DNA of 56,302 bases from Peptoniphilus rachelemmaiella. GTDB lineage: Bacteria; Bacillota; Clostridia; Tissierellales; Peptoniphilaceae. Under the pieces are notes generated by a model. That model saw nothing but the letters and a program-made list of their open reading frames with translations, was not told the DNA's origin and made no database searches. Shown here piece by piece: positions 24,547 to 34,709 of the stretch. The DNA lies in assembly GCF_943169845.1 (NCBI RefSeq), contig NZ_CALPBW010000014.1:1-56302 (forward strand), in the 5' to 3' direction. The position numbers were made by a program, and so were the translations under genes. Every line of letters begins with the position of its first letter. Positions within the stretch are counted from its first letter, which is position 1.

Positions 24547-25544
24547 TGTTTGATTCGTCCTGCTCCCACTAAATGCTGTTGCCAGTAGGGGCTTGTTAAG
24601 TCGGCATAACCGATTGGGTCGCCTGCATGAAACATACGGTTATTGCCAAGGTATATCCCAACATGAGTAATATAAGAGCCAGCGTTATAGGTAGAATGAA
24701 AGAAAACCAAATCGCCAGCTTGTGCTTCCGATAGTGGGATATGCTGGGTCACATCATATTGCTGTTGTGCGGTTCGTGGTAAGTTAATTCCAGCTTTTCC
24801 ATACGTCCATTGTGTCAGTCCGCTACAATCAAAAGAAGTAGTCGGGGAAGCTCCACCGTAAACGTATCGCCAGCCCTCATATTTCAGTGCTTCGTCCATG
24901 ATGGCTTGTACCGTATCATCATCAAACTCTGTTATGACAAGATACTGCGTTACCAGTTGCACATAAAACATATTGCCATAGTTGTATCGCCAGCCCCCAT
25001 TGATAGGTATGGCTATGGGATTGGGGTAAGACACTTTTTCGCCACCTGAATACTCTTTTGAGAAACTTTGAGCCAGTTCAAAGGTATATTTATTTCCACG
25101 ATTAGCCACATACCCTAAGAAACCACCACCATAATTGTAGGACTGGATAACCGATTCTAAATCTACACTGAGCCTTTCGCTACTGGCTAATAATTCACTG
25201 AAATACTTCACACCTTGCTTAATGGATTCTTCTGTACTCAATGAATTAGGTGGAAGACCGAGGGATTCCGAGGACTGCATAACATCTTCCGCAGTACCGC
25301 CCGATTCCACCTGTATAATCGCAAGAAGTATGTTGACATATTCTTCAACGCCATATTCTTTGGCATATTTTTCTACCATAGGCTTATGAGCCAGCACTTC
25401 TGCGGAAACATTCACACCTCCATAATGAATATTGGAAATTCCGCTGTCCTGTTCATCTGAAAATAAAATGGCAACAAACAGAAGCAGTGAGAAGACCATC
25501 AAGAATAATCCAGAACCACCAATCACTAAAGTTTTCAACTTCAT
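24543..25544 (-). CDS. orf14: Tn916 Orf14, bifunctional cell-wall hydrolase of the mating channel
   Basis: A 333-residue secreted or membrane-anchored enzyme. The hydrophobic N-terminus spans about 5-28. A lysozyme-like transglycosylase domain follows (about 55-190: IIQVESGG, QSYNYGGGFLGYV). The C-terminal NlpC/P60 endopeptidase (about 210-333) has its catalytic Cys in TSFDCSGLTQW and His in YITHVGIYLG. It locally opens peptidoglycan for channel assembly, the VirB1-like role. Overlaps orf15 by 4 bases. Confidence 0.95.
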   Translation of the reverse strand: MKLKTLVIGGSGLFLMVFSLLLFVAILFSDEQDSGISNIHYGGVNVSAEVLAHKPMVEKYAKEYGVEEYVNILLAIIQVESGGTAEDVMQSSESLGLPPNSLSTEESIKQGVKYFSELLASSERLSVDLESVIQSYNYGGGFLGYVANRGNKYTFELAQSFSKEYSGGEKVSYPNPIAIPINGGWRYNYGNMFYVQLVTQYLVITEFDDDTVQAIMDEALKYEGWRYVYGGASPTTSFDCSGLTQWTYGKAGINLPRTAQQQYDVTQHIPLSEAQAGDLVFFHSTYNAGSYITHVGIYLGNNRMFHAGDPIGYADLTSPYWQQHLVGAGRIKQ

Positions 25545-27718
25545 GGTTTCTTACCGACTTTCTTAATGGTGGCGGTTTTGATTGGTGGTCTACTTCTTGT
25601 ATTTTGTAGTGGTACTCTTTGAACAGTAGACGGACGTTCTTTTGTGATTGGACGTTGTGAAGTTCTATCTGCTGTAGTGGTTGAAGTTGCTGGCTTTTGA
25701 ACGGTTTTTTCTTGAACGGTATTGCCTTGGCGTTCCACTTTTGGACTTGAAAAATCGGACTTAACTGCTGGACGCTCTTGTTTGGCTTGTTGAGATTCCT
25801 TATATGAAGTCTGAATATTAGACTGTTTTGAGGTCTGTTCATCATGATATTGTTCTTGTCTTGTAGTCGGTCTTTCATGAACAGAAGAAGCAGGCTGTTT
25901 TTTCTGTTTGACCTGTTCCATTTCAGAGCGACGCTTCGCAATGGTTTTTCGCCTTTGTTCCTGCTGTTCCTTGCGTCCACTGGCTCTGTCCGCTTTGGTT
26001 TGAGAAATACTACTGGTTAAATCACGGACATTCTCTTTTACTTTGGATTTTCCTTGATATACTGCATATCTTGCATTGGTCGGCAAATCTTTAACCTGTT
26101 CTTTCAAACCACTAGCAGTGTCTACCATTCTGTCTTTGGTATCAGCTACTGTACCGATGGTTTGACCGATACGTTTTCCAAGTGTTGATTTTTCCTTTCC
26201 GTCTGGTCGGGAGTGATCTGCTTGTGTCCTTGCAGAACTCCCCGAACCCGACTGTCCTTTTTTACCTGTAACAATGGCAGACCCAGCCCCTAGAGTAGTC
26301 ATGGAACGTCCAAGTTTCCGCTGTAGACGGTGCATGTGAGCGTGCATAAGCATACGAGGTTTTCTCATCACACGACTTCCCACACTTTGAGAATCGTTAC
26401 TCTGTAGAGAAAACATACTCATTAAATCGCCCAGCTTGAAGTAGATTCCTGCAAAGGTCACAATCTGTAGAAAAGCAATCAAAAAGAACGGATAACCAGC
26501 CGATAAGGTATAGAGCATGGTTGAAATACTAAATGCTGTCGTAATAATCAATGTGATTCCAGCTCGTGTCAAAATGGTATTAAAGAGCTTTGTTATGGCT
26601 CGTTTTGACATACCATCAAATGATGGAATCATGCTTAAAATAAAGCTCACAGGCAGAAACATAGCATAGATGATAAAAAGTACCTGCGAGAAAATCATGA
26701 TTCCTGTTAATAGGAATACAAATATGGAAATCCCAATATTGAAGACAAATAGGAAGAAGACTGTACCTAAACGGTTAATGGTCTTTGTAATGGTTAGATT
26801 GGTATTGCTTCTGTCTTCAATTTCTTCCGCAACAATTTTTTCTCTGTCTTCGCCATTGTTGGAATCTGGGCTGGTGGAGAGCAGGCTTTCCACACGGTCA
26901 ATACCGATACTTTCAATGTCTGAACTGTTGTATTGAAGCAGTAGCCACGGTTGCTGAACCTGTATGGAAAACAGGCTATCTCTGATTAAGTCCACGCTGT
27001 CCTTGCCTTGACTATCGGAATGGGGCATGACAATCTTCGTGCCAAGTGATAAACTGGCATTACTGATGTCTGATGAAAAGTCATTGATTTTTTTAATGTA
27101 GTCGGGAGCGTAGGCAATAAAGGAAGCCGATAGGATAAACACCAGCACAAAATTCATAATGGCATGAATTGCCTTTGTGGTTTCTCTCTTTATCAGTCCC
27201 GTATAGGCAACATAAACCCCAAGAACCAAAATCAAGAGTAAGAGGAATCCAACATAGAAACCCTCTGTTGAAAATCCGTTTGCACTCACACCAGCTAAGG
27301 TCTGCATATTCTTACCAATGGAATCTGCTGTAGCGGAAATGAAGTCTAAGGAATAGGCTTCCTGTACTAAGTAACCTGTCGCATTGGAAACATACAAACT
27401 GATTGTCCAAATAAAATTGGTAATGGCATATAGTCCATACATGACCTGTTTTCCAATCCCGTCCGACCAGTTCCACGGAAGCCAGCCCCAGCTATTATCC
27501 ACATAAAAATCCAGTTGATAGTTTTCAAGTGGGTATCGGCTGTATTCATTTGCCACATTGACCGTATCATCTACCAAGCCCGCAGCTTGAACCACCGTTC
27601 CCAGCATGGCTAAAAGAAAAATGGCAATCACAAGTGTGAAAGCCACTGTCATTGCCACTTTACCTAGACGTTTCAGCGTCCAGTTTGATTTTATTCTGTT
27701 TACTATTGATGGTTTCAC
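25541..27718 (-). CDS. orf15: Tn916 Orf15, VirB6-like polytopic channel protein
   Basis: A 725-residue membrane protein with several hydrophobic helices in the first 440 residues (for example VAMTVAFTLVIAIFLLAML near 24 and a dense cluster at 320-430). A long hydrophilic Gln/Lys/Arg/Ser-rich tail follows (about 480-725). This is the VirB6/TrbL-type inner-membrane pore component of the conjugation apparatus. The tail has many simple-composition repeats (KERP, QQAKQ) and is probably cytoplasmic and disordered. It is separated by 2 bases from orf16. Confidence 0.93.
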   Translation of the reverse strand: MKPSIVNRIKSNWTLKRLGKVAMTVAFTLVIAIFLLAMLGTVVQAAGLVDDTVNVANEYSRYPLENYQLDFYVDNSWGWLPWNWSDGIGKQVMYGLYAITNFIWTISLYVSNATGYLVQEAYSLDFISATADSIGKNMQTLAGVSANGFSTEGFYVGFLLLLILVLGVYVAYTGLIKRETTKAIHAIMNFVLVFILSASFIAYAPDYIKKINDFSSDISNASLSLGTKIVMPHSDSQGKDSVDLIRDSLFSIQVQQPWLLLQYNSSDIESIGIDRVESLLSTSPDSNNGEDREKIVAEEIEDRSNTNLTITKTINRLGTVFFLFVFNIGISIFVFLLTGIMIFSQVLFIIYAMFLPVSFILSMIPSFDGMSKRAITKLFNTILTRAGITLIITTAFSISTMLYTLSAGYPFFLIAFLQIVTFAGIYFKLGDLMSMFSLQSNDSQSVGSRVMRKPRMLMHAHMHRLQRKLGRSMTTLGAGSAIVTGKKGQSGSGSSARTQADHSRPDGKEKSTLGKRIGQTIGTVADTKDRMVDTASGLKEQVKDLPTNARYAVYQGKSKVKENVRDLTSSISQTKADRASGRKEQQEQRRKTIAKRRSEMEQVKQKKQPASSVHERPTTRQEQYHDEQTSKQSNIQTSYKESQQAKQERPAVKSDFSSPKVERQGNTVQEKTVQKPATSTTTADRTSQRPITKERPSTVQRVPLQNTRSRPPIKTATIKKVGKKP

Positions 27719-27720
27719 AT

Positions 27721-30168
27721 TTACACCTCTTTTCGCACAGGTGGTCTGGTATCAAAGGCATGGAGCAGTTCTTCAAATACAGGGTGGAACTGTATCACAC
27801 CGACACGACCATATAAATCACTGATAAGGCATTGCCCGTTTTCCAAATCACGCAATCGCTTCTGATTGTTTTCGTCCTCTGGGTCTACACCAAAAAAGGC
27901 TAAGGTCTTTTTAATCTCGTTAAGGTCAGTGGAACGAAATGCAAATTTTAAGCCGAGGTTATTTTTCAGTTTTTCATCTAAGAGGTCGTCTGTATTTTGG
28001 GTCACGAAATATACCCCAGCGTTCATAGCACGACCAGCCCGAACCAGCTTCATAGATAGTGTTTTTCCTTGTGCTACCTGTAAAAAGCTCCATGCTTCGT
28101 CTAAATCTACAATCTTGAAAATGCTTCGGTCTGTATGGATAAAGTCTAAAGCAAAGGTACTAATGACAATCAGCATAGCAACGGATAAAAGCTCCATAGT
28201 GGTATATTCCTCAAAGGAAGTTTCCTTGTCGGGAAGTACCAAGTCCGCAACCTGTATAATGTTCAGTTGTTTTTCTAAGCTGATAGACTGCTCCACATAA
28301 CCATTACTGAATAATAAATGTGCAAAGTCATAGTCTGTAAAACTTTCGATATGGTCGGCTATACTGGTACTTAGTGGCGTATTCTCAACCCGTAATTCCT
28401 CAATCACTTTCATCAACCCTCGTACTTCACTATTGGTTACTGCACGAATGGCTTTTCTAAGGATTGGGAAGCGTTCCCCATCACGAGAGGAAATCCCCGT
28501 AAGGAATGTCAGAATATCAATAGCCAGTGATTCAGAATCTTTGGGATTTTTCATAATCACATAAGGGTCAAGTAAGCCTTTGTTTTTCTCATCAGAAGTC
28601 AGAGTGACGATATTGATTTCATGGGAAATCTCTGGCAAGGTTTCTTTCCATCTGCCACGTTCTGCTTTTGGGTCTACAATCACTGCTTGTGCCCCATAAA
28701 GCACCGCATAATAGACGATAAGGTTATTCGCAAAGGATTTACCACCACCCAGCGAACCAACAAAAGCCGACGCTAACGCATTGGTTACTGAACCCTTAAC
28801 CCCTTGACTGGCAAGAGCAGGTTTCAGATAGACATTGCGTCCAGTATCTAAGCTGTAGCCAACATAAATCCCCTCATTTTCCCCCAGCATTTGAGTAGCA
28901 CCAAAACCTAAACCAGCGAGGAAATCAGAGGTCACGTATTGAATATAATCATTCATATAACGCTTGCTGGCAGGTAAAAATTCTTCATGTAAGCCGAGCA
29001 TATCCCCAAATGGTCGTACCAGTTTTACGCTTAAATCGTCATAAAAATCTTTCACTTCATTACAACGACGTTTGAGTTCGTCAAGATCATTTGCTGATAC
29101 CCTTACCACATAAGACAGCTTGTACATAGATTCCTTGCTTTGGTCTAAATTGGTTTCCAGCTCATTCACACTTTCCAGAGCTTCCGCCACATTGGAGCTG
29201 GTTTCATTATCACTTTGCCAAGCGTGGTTATCCAAGTCTTTCAGTTCTTTCTTTTTATTGCGGACAGTAGATAGGGCTTTACGATTCGCTACAATTTCCA
29301 CATTCATTGACGTATCAATCGGGAATGTAAATTGCTGTTGCTGGTAGTAGAAGATTTCAGAGGACGGGAAGTCCAGTTCTCCGACAATGCTGTTAATGGT
29401 AAAGTAAGCTACATAGACGGTTTCATCTTCCTGCTGGATTTTCAAATATCGCTGTTTTTCTTCCACCAAACAGCGAGTAGGCTTAATCAAGTCATAGTAT
29501 TTAATCAGCGTTTCATTATCCAGCTTTTTCTTTGATAGATGGTACTCATACTCTTCATAGGCAGTGCCTGTCTGTCCGTAAAGGTGTTCAATCAGATAGC
29601 CGAAGTCGTCCTTATCTAACCTGCGGATTTTGAAACGACGAGAGATTTTATTTTCTAAGAGCTTTTCCATCTTCTGAAAACGCAGGATTTCATCATTACT
29701 CATACTAACAAAATCGCCCATCAGCTTATGGTTCACATCATAGACAAAATCAGACAAAGCATTTTTTGCTTCAACGGTAAGACTTTTCATAGAAAACTCC
29801 TGATCGTTGAGAAGCAACTTAAAGCCGATAAAGAAACGGTAGTTCACTTGATTTTCGCCAATCATGGATATTAAAGCGTCTGTCTGTTGGTCGATTTTGT
29901 CATAGGCAACCGCTTTGAGCTTGCCAGTGACTTCATTTTTGGAACGCTCTTGTGCAGAACGTATGCTGGATTCTGTACTGATTTGTAAAGCATGAATTTT
30001 GCCATCACGATTTTGTGCGATAAGCTGTCTGAAAGAATCATGCACTTGTATTTTCTGTTCTGGACTTAGAAATGAGTAATTGTAAGGAACAAGCTCATAG
30101 TAAGCATAACATTCCCCGTCTTTATTCCAGACGAGATTGTTTTCAATGTATTTAATTGGATATGCCAT
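27721..30168 (-). CDS. orf16: Tn916 Orf16, VirB4-like conjugation ATPase
   Basis: An 815-residue ATPase. Walker A is visible as SLGGGKSFANNL near 465 and Walker B as FKIVDLDEAWSF. A C-terminal segment, RAGRAMNAGVYFVTQNTDDLLD, is typical of VirB4/TraE/ConE motors that energise the mating channel. AGGAGTG precedes the ATG at 30168; the frame continues upstream to 30219 but overlaps orf17 and is not needed. Its start overlaps the orf17 end by about 17 bases. Confidence 0.95.
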   Translation of the reverse strand: MAYPIKYIENNLVWNKDGECYAYYELVPYNYSFLSPEQKIQVHDSFRQLIAQNRDGKIHALQISTESSIRSAQERSKNEVTGKLKAVAYDKIDQQTDALISMIGENQVNYRFFIGFKLLLNDQEFSMKSLTVEAKNALSDFVYDVNHKLMGDFVSMSNDEILRFQKMEKLLENKISRRFKIRRLDKDDFGYLIEHLYGQTGTAYEEYEYHLSKKKLDNETLIKYYDLIKPTRCLVEEKQRYLKIQQEDETVYVAYFTINSIVGELDFPSSEIFYYQQQQFTFPIDTSMNVEIVANRKALSTVRNKKKELKDLDNHAWQSDNETSSNVAEALESVNELETNLDQSKESMYKLSYVVRVSANDLDELKRRCNEVKDFYDDLSVKLVRPFGDMLGLHEEFLPASKRYMNDYIQYVTSDFLAGLGFGATQMLGENEGIYVGYSLDTGRNVYLKPALASQGVKGSVTNALASAFVGSLGGGKSFANNLIVYYAVLYGAQAVIVDPKAERGRWKETLPEISHEINIVTLTSDEKNKGLLDPYVIMKNPKDSESLAIDILTFLTGISSRDGERFPILRKAIRAVTNSEVRGLMKVIEELRVENTPLSTSIADHIESFTDYDFAHLLFSNGYVEQSISLEKQLNIIQVADLVLPDKETSFEEYTTMELLSVAMLIVISTFALDFIHTDRSIFKIVDLDEAWSFLQVAQGKTLSMKLVRAGRAMNAGVYFVTQNTDDLLDEKLKNNLGLKFAFRSTDLNEIKKTLAFFGVDPEDENNQKRLRDLENGQCLISDLYGRVGVIQFHPVFEELLHAFDTRPPVRKEV

Positions 30169-30658
30169 AAAATTCACTCCTAACTGCTGTAATGGCTTCT
30201 TGTGGCTGGTTTCTGCCAAGCGTTACTTTTTTTCCTGCATAGGTCAGCTTTGGTCGCAGTGCATAAGCAATGACAGACTTCAAAAATCCATAAGGCTTTT
30301 TACCATCAAAAGTTTTTGTAGACATAAACCATGTGAAAGCCACAGGAATCCCAAAGTATTTGAGAAATGCTCCCTCTATCATGGAAAGAGGGGGCAAGTT
30401 GCCAAGTATCATCACTGCAAAGAGTGACACGACAAACCATGTCATTTGCGTAAAGGTTATGGGAAACGGAAGTCTAAAATCATTGATAGAATACAGTACC
30501 TTTTCCACAGACCAGATACTGGTATAGCTTCGTATTTTCTTCATGTAATCAATCCTTTCATAAAAAATAGGGGTAGCTGATTGAGCCACCCCGTAAAATA
30601 GAAAATCTGCCAGTAGTAATGTACCGACAGATTTAATAGACGATTTCAAAAATCCCAT
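30152..30658 (-). CDS. orf17: Tn916 Orf17, TcpE-like membrane protein
   Basis: A protein of 168 residues from the first ATG, or 130 from the ATG at 30544, which has AAAGGATTGATT ahead of it and starts with the family-like MKKIRSYTSIWSVEK. Two adjacent hydrophobic segments (MTWFVVSLFAVMILGNLPP, then a second near YFGIPVAFTWFM) match small TcpE/VirB3-like channel partners. It sits between the ardA gene and the VirB4-like gene and overlaps ardA by 26 bases if the long form is made. Confidence 0.88.
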   Translation of the reverse strand: MGFLKSSIKSVGTLLLADFLFYGVAQSATPIFYERIDYMKKIRSYTSIWSVEKVLYSINDFRLPFPITFTQMTWFVVSLFAVMILGNLPPLSMIEGAFLKYFGIPVAFTWFMSTKTFDGKKPYGFLKSVIAYALRPKLTYAGKKVTLGRNQPQEAITAVRSEFYGISN

Positions 30659-31130
30659 GATTGGTTGAGATAAACGTTCCTGAAAGGTCTAAATCCCGAC
30701 CATAGGCTTGATAATCAATATAGTTTTGAAGACTAGCTGGTACTTCGCCTAAAGCACCCGTTTCTTCAATGTAGTAGCGTGCCACGTCATACATATCATC
30801 ACAATCGGAATGAATGATAATATCCTCTTGATGTTCGCTTAGTTCTTCAATGCTTGAAAAATGAGTGAGCAGAGCAGATAGCTCCGATTGTAATTCTTCG
30901 GGTAATTCCGATACCATTTCCCATAGTCGATTGAGTTCGCCAATGGAAGTGTATTCGTCAACCGTAAAGGGTAACTCGTAGTCATGAATGGCGTATTCCT
31001 CATATTCATCATTCAAGCCGATTTTCTCTTTGACTTCCTCAAAGTCAATGGGAAAGGTAAACCACGCACCGACCAATTCGCCCTCATTGTATTTGCCTAA
31101 ATTCGCAATATAGACTTGCATATCGTCCAT
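30633..31130 (-). CDS. ardA: Antirestriction protein ArdA (Tn916 Orf18)
   Basis: A 165-residue highly acidic protein (MDDMQVYIANLGKYNEGELV ...) whose elongated dimer mimics about 40 bp of bent B-form DNA. It blocks type I restriction-modification enzymes during entry into a new cell. Acidic runs are visible throughout (NDEYEEYAIHDYELPF, HQEDIIIHSDCDDMYD). It allows Tn916 to survive establishment in a new host, which is relevant beside the many defence-like genes around this insertion. Confidence 0.96.
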   Translation of the reverse strand: MDDMQVYIANLGKYNEGELVGAWFTFPIDFEEVKEKIGLNDEYEEYAIHDYELPFTVDEYTSIGELNRLWEMVSELPEELQSELSALLTHFSSIEELSEHQEDIIIHSDCDDMYDVARYYIEETGALGEVPASLQNYIDYQAYGRDLDLSGTFISTNHGIFEIVY

Positions 31131-31246
31131 ATATTCACGTCCTTTCTTTGTAGAGATTCAAAAATCCCTACCGCACTTCGTTTGGTGTACCATTCCTTTG
31201 CGGAACATAAGAAAACCACTTATATTCCACAAAAGAACGGTTTTAT

Positions 31247-31468
31247 TTAAGCACCAATAATGCGATTGAATAGCTCTAGTAAAATGTCTTTTACTCCAGC
31301 AGCGTTGAAGACTAAGCCAACCGCAATAATCGCAATAATTAAAAAGCCAATCAGTTTGCTAAACTCACGCTTGAAGCCAAGATACAAGCCAATCACAACG
31401 ATTGCTAAAAGCACCAGTGATTGAGCGTTTGATAGAAACCAGTTATAAAGGTTTTGTCCAAAATTCAT
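31247..31468 (-). CDS. orf19: Tn916 Orf19, small membrane protein
   Basis: A 73-residue protein with two hydrophobic segments (LVLLAIVVIGLYLGFK and LIGFLIIAIIAVGLVF), resembling TcpD-like small proteins of the mating channel. It lies between ardA and the relaxase gene. Its biochemical role is not defined. Confidence 0.88.
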   Translation of the reverse strand: MNFGQNLYNWFLSNAQSLVLLAIVVIGLYLGFKREFSKLIGFLIIAIIAVGLVFNAAGVKDILLELFNRIIGA

Positions 31469-31510
31469 AAAAATGTTCTCCTCTCTATATTCAATGAATT
31501 TGTATTTGAG

Positions 31511-32716
31511 TTATTTTTTTGTTGTTATCACGTCCTGTTCTTTTACTGACTGTTGCTTCAAAATCTGCTTGTGTCGGTCTGTCAGTTTCGCATGGTCGAG
31601 AATGTCTTTTACAACCTGCGTCTGGTTGATTTCATCAAGTTTAATCGCAACCTTTAAGGTCGGGGCAACTTGATGAGATAGCCAGTTCAGCGTCCTTTGG
31701 AAGGAGTAAGGCTCTGGTTTTGTGGTTAGTTTTAATCGTTCACGATTGTTCCCAATAAACCAAGCCCATTCTTCATTCAGTTTCCAATCAGAACGAGGTT
31801 TGGAATCGTCTTTATCTACAAAACGGATATACCGATTGATAATTTTAAAGGCGGTATGCTCTGGATTGTCATAGACGAGTAAATCACGGACTGCATAATA
31901 GGCACGCTCATTTTTCAATCGAATCTCAAAACGGTTTTTTACTTCTGCGTCTTCAATGGGAATATCATTTTTCTTGTACTGCTCGTAGTCCTTTTCATAG
32001 ATACAGAAATAAACTTCACTTTGTAATGAACCGATATAGAGGGTGTTTCCCATACATTCCTTTTCCTCTTTGCGTACCAGTTCGCCACTGCGATAGCTTT
32101 TAAAACTGCGGAAGACGGAGATACATTCTTCCTGTTGGCACTTTTCAGTGAGTACAGGGATATTTAAAATCCCTGTCTTATCGTTAATGGCAAGGTCAAG
32201 GCGTTTCATCACACCGCCAGCCACCAAAACGTCCATAAAGAACTCATACCAGCTTCTTTGTTGTGCCAGAAGATAGCTTTCAAATTGTCTGCACCCACGA
32301 CCTTTCAATTCCACCAGAACTCCTTTGTCCAGTTCATGGGAGCAAAGGACGAATATGTCGCCTAAAGCATAATGCTCTGAATAAGAATAGAAACCATAGT
32401 CCTCATGAAGAAAATAGGACAGTTTCAGTTGTAAGATGTTTTCGACCACCTGCTGTACGTCTGTTGTCGGAAAGCGAATTCTTACATAATCAAACAGCAT
32501 TTCAAGGGGAGCGTCGGGATTGAAGCGTTCCAGAGCTTCCCAAAGGGACTGCTGTAAATCCTCTGATGGCTTGACTTTTCCTGTTTCAATATCGCTTAGA
32601 TACTGCCTTGTAATACCAGTCGCAACAGCTAAACGGTTTTGAGATAGTCCATAAGCCAAGCGTTTTTCTTTTAAATGCTGTAACCAAGTTTGTTCATTCA
32701 GTAAAAATCCCTCCAA
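31511..32716 (-). CDS. orf20: Tn916 Orf20, MobT-family relaxase
   Basis: A 401-codon protein. An N-terminal XRE-type helix-turn-helix (about 15-70: LAYGLSQNRLAVATGITRQY) is followed by a Rep_trans / rolling-circle initiator-like domain. It nicks oriT in the adjacent intergenic region with the element's help and becomes attached to the transferred strand. No ATG is near the start: the frame opens with TTG inside the ribosome-site-like TTGGAGGG, and a CTG five codons later has better spacing to GGAGGG, so the true start is uncertain. Confidence 0.93.
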   Translation of the reverse strand: MEGFLLNEQTWLQHLKEKRLAYGLSQNRLAVATGITRQYLSDIETGKVKPSEDLQQSLWEALERFNPDAPLEMLFDYVRIRFPTTDVQQVVENILQLKLSYFLHEDYGFYSYSEHYALGDIFVLCSHELDKGVLVELKGRGCRQFESYLLAQQRSWYEFFMDVLVAGGVMKRLDLAINDKTGILNIPVLTEKCQQEECISVFRSFKSYRSGELVRKEEKECMGNTLYIGSLQSEVYFCIYEKDYEQYKKNDIPIEDAEVKNRFEIRLKNERAYYAVRDLLVYDNPEHTAFKIINRYIRFVDKDDSKPRSDWKLNEEWAWFIGNNRERLKLTTKPEPYSFQRTLNWLSHQVAPTLKVAIKLDEINQTQVVKDILDHAKLTDRHKQILKQQSVKEQDVITTKK

Positions 32717-32893
32717 TCAAAAAGGCGTATGTCAACTTTTAAAGCCCATTTGACATACGCTGAAATTTTGTAAATCCCTTGTAACCAAAGGATTTTCTAA
32801 TGTTTTTTTGACTGTTTCCTGTCGATTTGTACCCCCCTGTTAGATACGGGGGGTTAAGTGCTGGCGTGGCTATTGCCACACCAGCCAGCAAGA
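32717..32893. other. oriT: Tn916 origin of transfer (oriT)
   Basis: The intergenic gap between orf20 and orf21 holds several inverted repeats: CCCTTGTAACCAAAGG near 32774-32790, the G/C hairpin ACCCCCCTGTTAGATACGGG extending to 32854, and GGCGTGGCTATTGCCACACC near 32862-32881. The C6-loop-G6 hairpin at 32831-32854 matches the nick-region arrangement of MobT-type oriTs such as those of Tn916 and ICEBs1. Confidence 0.85.
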
Positions 32894-34279
32894 TCAGTCC
32901 ACACCTGCGACTTCCGCTTCGCACGTCGCCTGCGTGGACTGTCTGCTGTTGGATAACTTTTTAATTTCCTCCAAGAAATCATATCCTTTTGGTACAAGGG
33001 GAGTATAAAACTCTGATATGACACTTGTTCCTACATCAACATAGCCACGACCTTTGATTCGCTTTAAGAAGAAATCCTTTTGTACGTCACTGCCAAACAT
33101 CATGCCATAGCCCATTTCAGACATACGACCTAAAGCCACTCTGAAATTAAACTGATCACGGATTCCGTCGCCTAAATATTTTGCGTCTGGACGTTGACAA
33201 GCCAGTATTAGAAAGAAGCCAGCTTGACGACCTAACATGACAATCTGTTTCAGCTTATTCATAACTGCGGTGTTTTCTTTTGTTCCCAGCATTTCCATGA
33301 AAGCGACGTATTCATCAAAGATTAAGAAGTGTGCCGGGAGACCTAAGTAAGCATAATTTTTGCCAGTCTTATAGTTCTTCATCTGCTTCATTTCCTCACT
33401 ACGTTTCATCATTTCTTCATAGAATGTTTCAATGCAAGAAAGCAAGTCTTCTTTTCTATAGTAGACATTTGCCATCACAGAACCTAAGTCCGCAAGATCA
33501 GCATTTTTCGGGTCAAGAATATACAGTTTTGAATCTGTATGAAGCAAGGCTTCAATCAGTGTCAGTATAAAGTAAGTTTTACCGCCACCTGTACCACCAG
33601 CAATCAACATATGAGGGAGCTTATCATATTCCCACCATACGTTTTTCATTAAGCGAAGTTTACCATCTTTAGCTTCTACTTCATCAATAGAAATACGACT
33701 GGCTATGGTGTCATAGAGCAAAGTATATTCCACATAGGAATCCTTTAACTCTTTATCCGTCAGCTCACAGTACAAGCCACTCTCTAATTTCTTTTCCAAG
33801 TGTAAGAGTTGGTCTTGATATTTTCCCAGCGTGATTTCCACCCGTATCTGTATCAAGCCATTTTTAAGTCGATAATACATTTTAGGGAAGTAGGTTATCT
33901 TTTCCTTTGTACGACCAGCACTATCTTTAAAGAAACCCTCTGTTTTGACCTGTTCAGATTCATACCACTTGTTTTCAAGTATCATCTTTGCCAGTTTTTG
34001 ACGGTGGTAAAGTTGTTTAACCGTATCATAGCGAACCCGTTTGAATACAAACGCTACCAGCAAGCAGATAAGAATTGCGACACTGAAACTGATAATTAAA
34101 TAGGGAATGTCAATCTTATCTGCTTGTGATAGGTTAAAATCCTGCCAGTTGATCTGCTGGATTGTCTTCACATGAAACAGTCCGACAACCAGCAGGAAAA
34201 CAGGCAGGAGTGACGCTATCGTAAAATGAAAGACTAAATCTTTACCAGATGGGCGAATCCTTTTACCACGCTGTTTCAT
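32894..34279 (-). CDS. orf21: Tn916 Orf21, FtsK/SpoIIIE-type coupling ATPase
   Basis: A 461-residue protein with two N-terminal membrane helices (about 15-33 and 50-70) and an FtsK-like motor. Walker A is IAGGTGGGKTYFIL, and Walker B is HFLIFDEYVAFME. It binds the relaxase-DNA complex and pumps it to the channel, the coupling-protein role. The C-terminal residues (ATCEAEVAGVD) overlap the oriT side. Confidence 0.95.
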   Translation of the reverse strand: MKQRGKRIRPSGKDLVFHFTIASLLPVFLLVVGLFHVKTIQQINWQDFNLSQADKIDIPYLIISFSVAILICLLVAFVFKRVRYDTVKQLYHRQKLAKMILENKWYESEQVKTEGFFKDSAGRTKEKITYFPKMYYRLKNGLIQIRVEITLGKYQDQLLHLEKKLESGLYCELTDKELKDSYVEYTLLYDTIASRISIDEVEAKDGKLRLMKNVWWEYDKLPHMLIAGGTGGGKTYFILTLIEALLHTDSKLYILDPKNADLADLGSVMANVYYRKEDLLSCIETFYEEMMKRSEEMKQMKNYKTGKNYAYLGLPAHFLIFDEYVAFMEMLGTKENTAVMNKLKQIVMLGRQAGFFLILACQRPDAKYLGDGIRDQFNFRVALGRMSEMGYGMMFGSDVQKDFFLKRIKGRGYVDVGTSVISEFYTPLVPKGYDFLEEIKKLSNSRQSTQATCEAEVAGVD

Positions 34280-34307
34280 GCGAAAAAGTCTCCTTTCTAC
34301 CTAGCGA

Positions 34308-34694
34308 CTATTTGTCTTGTGTCGGTTCTTTCTTTGCTTGTGGTTGAGCTTTGAATGAACTAGAATCCTTTGTCAGCACAATATCGTCTGCCTTGATATA
34401 CCAGTCAACATCTGCTCCTTGATAGGTGGCAGTAGCAACGGTGTCCGCAATGGGATTGATAAGTTCCACCCGTGCGTTATAATCAAACTCTTTCAAAGGC
34501 ACGCTGGCAGGAATACTTACTTGAATCATGCGTCCTTGTCCTTTGGATTTTAAGTCATAGGTACGTTCCTTGATTTCATCTGAAACCGACCCGTCTTCAT
34601 TTTGGATTCTCACTTCACGACGTAGAGCAGAGAATTTCAATTCTCCAAAAGTCGTGTCTTTATCTAATACAATGCCATTTGCTAATCTCATCAT
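34308..34694 (-). CDS. orf22: Tn916 Orf22, conserved transfer-region protein
   Basis: A 128-residue protein (MMRLANGIVLDKDTTFGELK ...). It shares a layout with Orf23: both begin with a TFGELKF/TFGNLEF-like strand and later have RVELINP/RVKLVNP, so the pair looks like an ancient duplication of a YdcP-type DUF961 domain. A role in conjugation is inferred from conserved position; no catalytic motif is visible. Confidence 0.9.
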   Translation of the reverse strand: MMRLANGIVLDKDTTFGELKFSALRREVRIQNEDGSVSDEIKERTYDLKSKGQGRMIQVSIPASVPLKEFDYNARVELINPIADTVATATYQGADVDWYIKADDIVLTKDSSSFKAQPQAKKEPTQDK

Positions 34695-34709
34695 TTTTCC
34701 TCTCTTTCT